From Goniomonas avonlea (lineage: Eukaryota; Cryptophyceae; Goniomonadida; Goniomonadaceae), in the NCBI GenBank assembly GCA_003573635.1, contig QUTJ01031537.1, positions 1 to 12,542 on the forward strand: DNA of 12,542 nt, read 5' to 3'. Positions 6,805 to 12,542 of the stretch are shown here, in pieces (positions within the stretch are counted from its first letter, which is position 1; each line of letters opens with the position of its first letter). The notes under the pieces were generated by a model that worked only from the letters and a program-made list of their open reading frames with translations, ran no database searches and was not told the DNA's origin. A program made the translations under genes and the position numbers.

Positions 6805-7806
6805 TCAACTTCGCGTGGCGGCTGAGACACGCCTCAGGGCCTCAGCAATTGGCAGTCTTAACAGCTTATTGCGCTCACAGCAAGGATCATGCAGCCATGA
6901 GGCAGTTCGACATCTATCACACCACCCAAGAGTTTCTGTGAGGACGCTGCTCTTCGAGCCGAGAAGTAGTGAGTGGTACAGTCCCGACCAGCCCTCGTCG
7001 GGTGTTGTTGACCCGTCCACTGCAGGGAAGTCAACCGAGTCAGGAGCAAAACAATCCCTGTGACATACACGATGGGTCCAGTTGCAAACAACGATTGGTG
7101 AAGGCAGCAGTCGCACAGCCGGCCCACTGCCTGCACACCGAAAATGCAGATGGGAGATCGGAAGTTGCCAAATGGCAAAAGATCGACTGGAGAAGACCTG
7201 AAAACAGGTCAACTAAACAGCAAGCAGCACTCATATAGTACCATGGTTTACAGTCAATGTTGCTCCTGGCTGACACTGCGCGCTTTGTATCTTCATGTTA
7301 TCGAGCCAAGCTTCCACGTTGCGCCTCCGTGCCACAGACGGGGGTTCATCTTGGACTTGTCCCTTGGACAGACCCTCCAATGCTGAGACAAGCAGATTCC
7401 TCAAAGCACGTCGATTTTTCCCACTCCGTACTTCCCGAGAATTCATATGGCTCTCCATCTTACAGGTCCTGTTGAAAAGCAGGGCCTGGAAACTAGGGGA
7501 GGAAGCACCGTAATGGTCACACCAGAGCTGCGCCATCAAATTTGCTTGCCCGACGTATTCCTTGACAAAGTCTCTCTGCAAAAGTACCCGAAAATGGTCC
7601 GTGTCACTGGCATAATTTCCGCACTCCTTCGAGCGAGCAGCAGCGTTCCGTCCAATGGGAGCGGCAGCACTACCACAAGCAAAATCAGTCGCCAGACTCT
7701 GGGGGGCTTCACCAACTGGTTGTATCTCATTGGACACAGTGCCGGCAGATCCAGAGCTCATCCATCCGTGAGGTCCCTTGTGCCAAGCGACTCCGCTGCC
7801 TGCCAT
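6805..7806 (-). CDS. F-box protein, three exons, 295 aa
   Basis: The exons are 7806-7252, 7186-7069 and 7019-6805. The introns are 65 nt (GTAAAC...TCTCCAG) and 49 nt (GTATGT...CCTGCAG). Both splices keep the frame. Splicing exon 1 to exon 2 creates an F-box spanning the junction at about residues 178-215: Q-P-G-A-T-L-T-S-I-F-C-H-L, then A-T-S-D-L-P-S-A-F-S-V-C-R-Q-W. Its Pro, Leu, I-F, L, D-L, V-C and W fall on the family's conserved spacing. F-box proteins bind Skp1 in SCF ubiquitin ligases and bring in substrates. The first 177 residues are Gly/Ser/Ala-rich and then helical (F-V-K-E-Y-V-G-Q-A-N-L-M-A-Q-L-W) and match nothing I know. About 80 residues follow the F-box, with no visible WD or LRR repeats. 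The ATG at 7806 is the first real one; the frame is open a little further upstream. Substrate unknown. Confidence 0.72.
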
Positions 7807-7963
7807 GCAACCTGCAACCCAAGACAATGTATGTATGCGGCAAACGTTATCATCATCAGTCCGATATTATTCAATTATTGTGTCTTGTACTCAATCTTCG
7901 TGATTTGAAAATCAGGCTGGTTTTTTCTTCTTCTTCAGACTCAAGTTCAGAGTTCTTCTGTCC
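7807..7963. promoter_or_regulatory. Divergent intergenic region, F-box gene / FKBP gene
   Basis: These 157 nt separate two head-to-head starts and must carry both promoters. The left half is AT-rich. A run ending TTCTTCTTCTTCAG (7940) just before the FKBP start looks like a splice acceptor, so the FKBP transcript may have a 5' UTR intron. Confidence 0.45.
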
Positions 7964-8734
7964 ATGGCAGACAAGCTCGACACGGCAAGTTCGACGCCTC
8001 AATCAACGACAGAGGAGCGGAGGGCGAAAATTCTTACCGAGAGGTCGAATTTCCTCAGGCATCTTCCGAAACGGAAGGATAACTGGTCTGACATATCTGG
8101 CAATGGACGTATTCTGAAGCGTGTGAATCGACCTGCTCCTGAGGGCGCACGGTGCATTGACCCTGGAGCTCGGGACGAAGTCGCGGAGGTGTACTATCTT
8201 GGCATGGTCGTTTCTGGTTTTGAAGACCGGATTGAGTCTGGTTCACTACGCCTCAACGAGGTGCCTGGTGTGGCTTGTACTTTCGATCAGGTCTTGCATC
8301 CTGCAGCCCCGTTCGTGTATCATCCAACTCGAGGTGCGTCTCAAGCCTCGCCTGCTCTTCCTGATGCCCGCAGATTTGGAAGAAAACATCACTGGCTGGA
8401 CGCAGTGTCTCGCCCACATGACTGTTGGCGAACAAGCAACACTTCTCATTGCACCCGAGCACGCCTACGGCAAGACAGGGCGAGGTCAACTGATCCCGCC
8501 GAATTCTTGGCTCATGTTTGAGGTATCGGTAACACGTTGATTCTTAAAAAGTGATCAACATCGTAGGTGCAACTTGTATCGGTTGGACCTCCGAAACCCT
8601 ACACGCTGGGTGTCATGGAGAAAGGGGCAATCTTCCTGGTTCTGTTGGTTTTGCTCCTTGTTCTCTGGACAGAGCGAGAGGCGGTTGGACTTGCTTTCGC
8701 GGGGAAGCAACGCAGGAAACGAACTGAGCTGTGA
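7964..8734 (+). CDS. Tail-anchored FKBP-type peptidyl-prolyl cis-trans isomerase, about 210-228 aa
   Basis: The exons are 7964-8333, 8374-8522 and 8567-8734, with introns of 40 nt (GTGCGT...CCGCAG) and 44 nt (GTATCG...CGTAG) in phase. The PPIase domain runs from about residue 48 to 180: G-R-I-L-K-R-V, E-V-Y-Y-L-G, T-F-D-Q (Asp108), P-F-V-Y, G-W-T-Q-C-L (Trp132), P-E-H-A-Y-G (Tyr155), L-I-P-P-N and F-E-V-Q-L. The main pocket residues of active FKBPs are present. A third in-frame intron of 54 nt at 8207-8260 is likely: removing it restores the Y-to-F-D spacing of the family. The last exon adds one hydrophobic helix (G-A-I-F-L-V-L-L-V-L-L-L-V-L-W, 193-207) and a basic 21-residue tail, so the protein should be tail-anchored with the isomerase in the cytosol, as in FKBP8-type proteins. 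A charged N-terminal extension of about 45 residues precedes the domain. Confidence 0.92.
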
Positions 8735-8889
8735 GAGCTCTGCAGGCACTCGGGCAGGGCCTTCGCACAAAGAATTCGAAAATGACACCTCAGACCAAAC
8801 TGTGTGAATCATCGTTTATATCCCTGACCGTGGTCACCGGGAAGCAAATTGGGACAAGCCCGTTTCGGTTAAATAATTACAAGTTATTC

Positions 8890-8895
8890 AATAAA
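8890..8895 (+). terminator. Candidate AATAAA polyadenylation signal for the FKBP gene
   Basis: AATAAA lies 156 nt after the FKBP stop and 26 nt before the end of the oppositely oriented ATP-grasp gene. The two 3' ends must lie very close or overlap. Confidence 0.45.
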
Positions 8896-8920
8896 ATACA
8901 TATGCGGCTCGACTACGATT

Positions 8921-10477
8921 TCACATTGCCCGAAGCATCCCTCTGCAAGGACCTGTGCCAGCGCTTGGGCACAAGCATTCACCGAAGACTGGGACGACCT
9001 TGCAGCACACAGGCGATCTGGCCTCCGTGGGTGAAGACGGTGCCGTGGACGCCGGTGACGCGACACAACACGAGCAGTACTCAGCAGACTCGGGTAGAGG
9101 GCAGCAATGGCAGCGTGGGCAGAGGGCGGGAGGGGGGTAGGGCGGAGGAACCGTGAGGTCGACCCTGGTCGGTCCACGGTTGTCCGCCAGACTCACGATG
9201 TTGACAATAATTTTGTGCGCCAAATCCTGGAGGTTGCTGCGGGCCACTGATGCGCTGGAGCCGCAGGCGACAAGCCAACCCAAGTACTGATAACCGTCCG
9301 GTGGCAGCAGGATCGTGTCACCCTCGGCCCAATAGAGAGCATGCCCCGCGTACGTTGGATGCTTCGTGACAGCCTCGGGCACGATTTGATCCTTAATGAG
9401 GGACCGGCCGCAGTTGTCCGGAACGAGGTTCAACGAAGTGCAGTGAGTAAGGGGCGTTGGAGAGGACTCAGAAACCGGGACCCCGCACGCCACGCAGGCA
9501 GCCGCTTCGCCCAGGTCGCGGCCATGTACGGTCTTGTTCAGCACGTACACCTCAGCCCCACCAAGTCGACAGTTCACCTCAATAGGGACTGGGCCTCGGG
9601 CGGTGTGCAGAAGCTCGATGTGAAACACACCGCTGATACCCTTGGAGCAACCTTGTCCAAGCGTGCGCAGCAGATTCTTTGCGAGCTCAAGGAGCTCCGC
9701 CTGCGCCGAAGGAGCGAGCTGGGAAGGAGCCTGACCACCCATTTCCAAAAAAAACGGTCGGCTGTGGGACGGAAAGTTATCAGTGATGAGAGTGTAGACG
9801 ACCTCTCCGTTTTGGCACACGACGTCGATGTCCACTTCATTCCCTTGCAAGAATTCCTCCACAAAGAACTCCTCTTCCTTCGGACCAACCGCCCACTCGT
9901 AGAGCGCGGGCTTCCCACGAAGATCTGCAACAGCAGCAGTGTACACAGAACGAAGCTCCTCCATATTCTCAACCTGACGAACGAAGTGGCTGCCAGCGCC
10001 ACAGCGCGGCTTGAACACGCACGGGAAGGGCAGCTGCAGCGTCTCCAGTTGCTCCAGCGACCGCAGAGGCCAGTGCCGAACATGAGGAAGATCGTTTTCC
10101 TGACAGAACGTGCGGAAGGCGAGCTTGTTGCGCGTTGCCGAGGTAACGGCACTGGGGATGCCTGGAAGGTCTAGGTCCTCGGCGACCAGGGAAGCCAGGT
10201 GAACCCCGTACTCATCAAACGCCACGACGCCGTCAACATGGATGTTACGTTCCTTGAGAGCATCAGTGATAGCAAGGCGAGCCTTCACAACATCGTCAAG
10301 ACAGTCAAGAATGATCCAGCCTCCCTCCATAATGTACTTGTCAGCCCAATTGACGCGAGCTTCAGCACACACGAGCCTGGCCCCCAACTCACGGAGGCGG
10401 CGATAAACAGGGTCTCTGGAGATCCCACTGGATCGGACTAGCAATATGGTCTTTCCTTCCAGCGAAACTCCGGTCAT
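8921..10477 (-). CDS. ATP-grasp ligase, carnosine synthase / L-amino-acid ligase type, 518 aa
   Basis: This is a single uninterrupted exon. The first ATG in frame is at 10477 (M-T-G-V-S-L). The N-terminal part is a nucleotide-fold pre-domain (K-T-I-L-L-V-R-S-S-G) with D-L-D-L-P-G before the ATP-grasp fold. ATP-grasp marks are F-K-P-R-C-G-A-G-S (155-163, nucleotide-binding loop), F-V-E-E-F-L-Q-G-N-E-V-D and H-I-E-L-L...I-E-V-N-C-R-L-G-G-A (286-308; Glu and Asn for Mg2+). A small C-terminal lobe, G-Y-Q-Y-L-G-W-L-V-A-C-G, matches the last domain of L-amino-acid ligases. Such enzymes join an amino acid to another amine through an acyl phosphate, using ATP. Carnosine synthase (beta-alanine plus histidine) is the closest group I recognise, but the substrates cannot be fixed from sequence. 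The last 66 residues hold 12 Cys (C-P-R-C-H-C-C, C-S-C-C, C-C), an odd extension. It has no introns, unlike its neighbours. Confidence 0.9.
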   Translation of the reverse strand: MTGVSLEGKTILLVRSSGISRDPVYRRLRELGARLVCAEARVNWADKYIMEGGWIILDCLDDVVKARLAITDALKERNIHVDGVVAFDEYGVHLASLVAEDLDLPGIPSAVTSATRNKLAFRTFCQENDLPHVRHWPLRSLEQLETLQLPFPCVFKPRCGAGSHFVRQVENMEELRSVYTAAVADLRGKPALYEWAVGPKEEEFFVEEFLQGNEVDIDVVCQNGEVVYTLITDNFPSHSRPFFLEMGGQAPSQLAPSAQAELLELAKNLLRTLGQGCSKGISGVFHIELLHTARGPVPIEVNCRLGGAEVYVLNKTVHGRDLGEAAACVACGVPVSESSPTPLTHCTSLNLVPDNCGRSLIKDQIVPEAVTKHPTYAGHALYWAEGDTILLPPDGYQYLGWLVACGSSASVARSNLQDLAHKIIVNIVSLADNRGPTRVDLTVPPPYPPPALCPRCHCCPLPESAEYCSCCVASPASTAPSSPTEARSPVCCKVVPVFGECLCPSAGTGPCRGMLRAM

Positions 10478-11009
10478 TTTCACTTGCAAACACTCTGCTT
10501 GCGTCAGTCCAAAAGAACGCGTCAGACACCAACCTTGCGATTGATTTGCAGAGTCGGGGCGAATAGAGGTGGTTCTCGAACTTCGTAATCAATTTCGTTC
10601 AGTACCGCTTGAAACGATGAATTCGTAGTCACTGCTACGTCGTTAATAGTGTTCGATACTGGGTTTTCGCAATAGTATTCTCGAGTCACCGCACCACGCA
10701 CAATACAAATTGTACAATTGTAATCTGAGTTCTCACACGGGGGAAATGTGTTGCTGTTGATGTCGGTTAGCAGTCGATTGCCAAAGGACACCAAAAATAT
10801 AGATTCTGCGTGCCGGTGAATGCACCCGGAGCGATAATTTTTGTTAAAGTTTAGTTCGAATTACGATTATAGTTATAATTTCTGAAAACTATTAAATACT
10901 TTCCGTATTACGTAGTTTTGTGCATCGAACACCGCAAGACTTGACTCTTGAATCCAAGTCGAGACGGCGTGTGCATGGATGGAGAGCTCGCTTCCGCGCG
11001 TTGGTGAGG
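10478..11009. promoter_or_regulatory. Divergent region between the ATP-grasp and CorA genes
   Basis: These 532 nt separate two head-to-head starts. Bases 10600-10920 are clearly more AT-rich than the genes. A 12-bp perfect palindrome sits near the middle. A minus-strand open frame at 10522-10794 without an ATG could be an upstream exon of the ATP-grasp gene, but I do not accept it. The CorA frame is open upstream to 10920 without an ATG. Confidence 0.45.
10708..10719. promoter_or_regulatory. 12-bp perfect palindrome AATTGTACAATT
   Basis: The site is its own reverse complement and lies between two divergent genes, 231 nt from the ATP-grasp start and 291 nt from the CorA start. It could bind a dimeric regulator. 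No second copy is seen in the window. Confidence 0.35.
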
Positions 11010-12201
11010 ATGAGGCAGGCCAGTGAAGTAAAACAGACACGGCCTGTTCCTTTGTCGAACTCGTTGGAGCACTCGCTGTCACCAGACCTTTCATCATCGG
11101 ACAGAGCTAGACGGGCGCGGTCCGCCTTGTTTGGCCACCGCCGACCAGCCGATCCAGGAGGCCCTTTTATCGAAATCTCCAGTGTGTCCTCCTCCAGTCT
11201 GAAGACAACCAGATGTGAAACTGTTCCAGAGGTTAAGGAGGCCTTCCAAGCTATCGAGCGTTTCAGTGCGGCCCATGACCAGGCCCTGCACTGGATCCAA
11301 GCTGTTGGTGAGTGGTCCTCCTCGCCACCTCGGGTGTTGAAGCCAGTGCAGGACCGACTTCAAAATTGGTCAAATCTGTGAACCGCCGGTTTCAGATTCC
11401 GTCAGCTGTCAGTGACATCGCGGAGGACGTCAAGGCCGACTGCAAGCAAGCATTCGAAGGGTTTGGCGATCACAACCTCTTCATGATGTTTCAGATTCAG
11501 GGGTTCAGTGAGTATTTCGATTTTGAAGTCATTTTTTATCTGTACCAATACCCTTGTTTGTGCGCTCGTGTCGCTGGGCGTGCGCCACGGGCCCTCCAGC
11601 TCTCAATGAAAAATCCCATTGGGAGCAAACTGCGCAACCACTTCCAATTTGGACTTGACTGTCACAGCTGACGCATTTTCTGACACCCTCTCAGGCGAAG
11701 TCACCAACAGTGTCGAATCTGAGCAACTCTCAGTTTTCTTCTTGATGGATAAGAGCGTTGTGATCACAGTGCACGAGTCGGAACTTCTGGACTGGATGTG
11801 GACCCCGATGCGTGAGCGTATGGCACATATAGCACCTTCTCTGGACGGTGCGTACCGACTGCGCAACTTCCTCTCTCTAACCCACTGTCAAATAGTCGGA
11901 AGGCTGTTTGTATCATTTCCTGACGCAGCCGTGGACGCCATATTTCCAGTGATTGAAAAGGTGTCAGACAACTTACTGAAGGTCCTGACTGCCCCAGCCT
12001 CGCACGTTGAGACAAGTCGAGGTAAGTCTCGAAACTTACTCCTTGACGAGAATTCGGTGGGTCTCGACACTGCTGCGTTTGCTGATGTGCCCAGTGCCAA
12101 CAACGTCCTCCTGATTGACTCGCGTGGCAGCTCATGCTGCTGTGGTCGCTGAGGCAATGGAATTGATGAAAGACACGCGCGCGTCTCTCTGGTGTTTGAG
12201 G
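11010..12201 (+). CDS. CorA-family Mg2+ transporter, 3' end beyond the window
   Basis: I join five exons: 11010-11307, 11352-11507, 11668-11847, 11896-12021 and 12131-12201 (277 codons), with introns of 44, 160, 48 and 109 nt. Donors are GTGAGT, GTGAGT, GTGCGT and GTAAGT, and all joins are in frame. After a Ser/Arg-rich N-terminus of about 70 residues comes the CorA cytosolic domain: A-L-H-W-I-Q-A-V-G, N-L-F-M-M-F-Q-I, E-Q-L-S-V-F-F, V-V-I-T-V-H-E, P-M-R-E-R-M, D-A-A-V-D-A-I-F-P-V-I-E and R-A-S-L-W-C-L-R. These follow the order of bacterial CorA. CorA forms a pentamer that carries Mg2+ down its gradient. The two membrane helices and the Gly-Met-Asn filter are not in the window; a donor GTGAGC at 12202 shows the gene goes on. 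Exon 3 could start at 11695 instead, with the same phase. The ATG at 11010 is the first in frame. Confidence 0.85.
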
Positions 12202-12365
12202 GTGAGCATGTTTCGCTCGCTGTGTGCAGCGGGGTGGGTTTTACCCCGGAAGTTGGTTTCTTCTCTCAAGAACACGATTTTTGTTCGTTCTTGTTGTAAC
12301 TTAGCAGAACTGGTGATTGAGAGAATATTCAAACCGCCAAGGAGCTGCAGAGAAGCCACGGGGGA
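12202..12365 (+). other. Probable intron of the CorA gene
   Basis: It starts with donor GTGAGC after an in-frame exon. No following stretch shows CorA-like sequence. Acceptor-like AGs exist (12229, 12270, 12305) but none opens a convincing frame. Confidence 0.45.
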
Positions 12366-12542
12366 TGGAGAAACAGAGTTTGACAGAGATTGACAGAGAG
12401 AGCGAGCGCGCGCGAGAGAGAGAGAGACGGAGACAGAGTCAGAGAGACAGAGGGACAGAGGGACAGAGGGACAGGGAGACAGAGAGACAGAGACAGATAG
12501 ACACAGGCGGGCACAGGCGGGCACAGGCTGACAGAGACGAAG
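12366..12542. repeat. Purine-rich GACAGAG satellite at the right edge
   Basis: The plus strand is an imperfect array of GACAGAG, GAGAGAG and GGGACAGA units, then two copies of CACAGGCGGG. The open frames on both strands here are by-products of low complexity. It probably lies in an intron of the CorA gene. Confidence 0.85.

Noticed and set aside
7447-7908. Plus-strand open frame of 153 codons
   Set aside because: It is antisense to the F-box gene's first exon and loses to it: the minus strand splices into a recognisable F-box, this frame does not.
9341-10174. Plus-strand open frame of 277 codons
   Set aside because: It is the antisense shadow of the ATP-grasp gene, whose minus-strand reading has clear family motifs.
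10522-10794. Minus-strand open frame upstream of the ATP-grasp gene, possibly an extra 5' exon
   Set aside because: It has no ATG and is AT-rich unlike the real exons. A splice into the ATP-grasp frame needs a 32-35 nt intron with weak sites, and the encoded peptide resembles nothing.
12132-12524. Minus-strand Ser/Leu/Cys-rich open frame
   Set aside because: Pure low-complexity product of the GACAGAG satellite.
1-12542. tRNA, rRNA, CRISPR array or phage/bacterial defence system
   Set aside because: None seen. The genes have spliceosomal introns and eukaryotic families, so bacterial systems are not expected, and no cloverleaf or regular spacer array was noticed on reading.

Overview
The window is nuclear DNA from a compact, intron-rich unicellular eukaryote. 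Nearly every gene has to be assembled from exons joined by GT...AG introns. Most of these introns are 40-65 nt; five are 85-160 nt. Genes sit close together, with divergent starts 137-532 nt apart and one convergent pair whose coding ends are 186 nt apart. There are no bacterial operons, RBS or Shine-Dalgarno signals. The first gene's N-terminus looks like a signal peptide followed directly by Phe (S-A-|F), the type seen on plastid-bound proteins of algae with a red secondary plastid (heterokonts, cryptophytes, haptophytes). A photosynthetic protist of that kind is possible but not proven, and I do not assign a species.

Layout, left to right: a G-rich minisatellite (1-95); a three-exon TPR protein with a signal peptide (248-981, minus); a PQ-loop/SemiSWEET-like membrane protein with an unusual N-terminal extension (1152-2018, plus); a complete pogo/Tigger-like DNA transposon with TIRs and a TA target duplication (2685-4852); a small MEKK-like Ser/Thr kinase in five exons (4988-6005, plus); an 0.8 kb gene-free stretch with short repeats (6006-6804); an F-box protein in three exons (6805-7806, minus); a tail-anchored FKBP-type prolyl isomerase in 3-4 exons (7964-8734, plus); a single-exon ATP-grasp ligase of the carnosine-synthase/L-amino-acid-ligase type with a Cys-rich tail (8921-10477, minus); a CorA-family Mg2+ transporter whose last exons lie beyond the window (11010-12201+, plus); and purine-rich satellite DNA (12366-12542).

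The standout is the transposon. Its transposase is split into two uninterrupted halves that face each other head to head. Two of the three catalytic Asp lie on the minus strand and the third on the plus strand. The junctions can be placed almost to the base: flipping about 2741-3613 would rejoin the reading frame across the D3 motif. The ends of the element are in normal inverted orientation, so the inversion is internal. All five ambiguous bases in the window fall inside this element.

The remaining genes look like unrelated housekeeping and signalling genes: protein folding, ubiquitin ligase adaptor, kinase, metal and sugar transport, and peptide or amino-acid ligation. I see no shared pathway among them.
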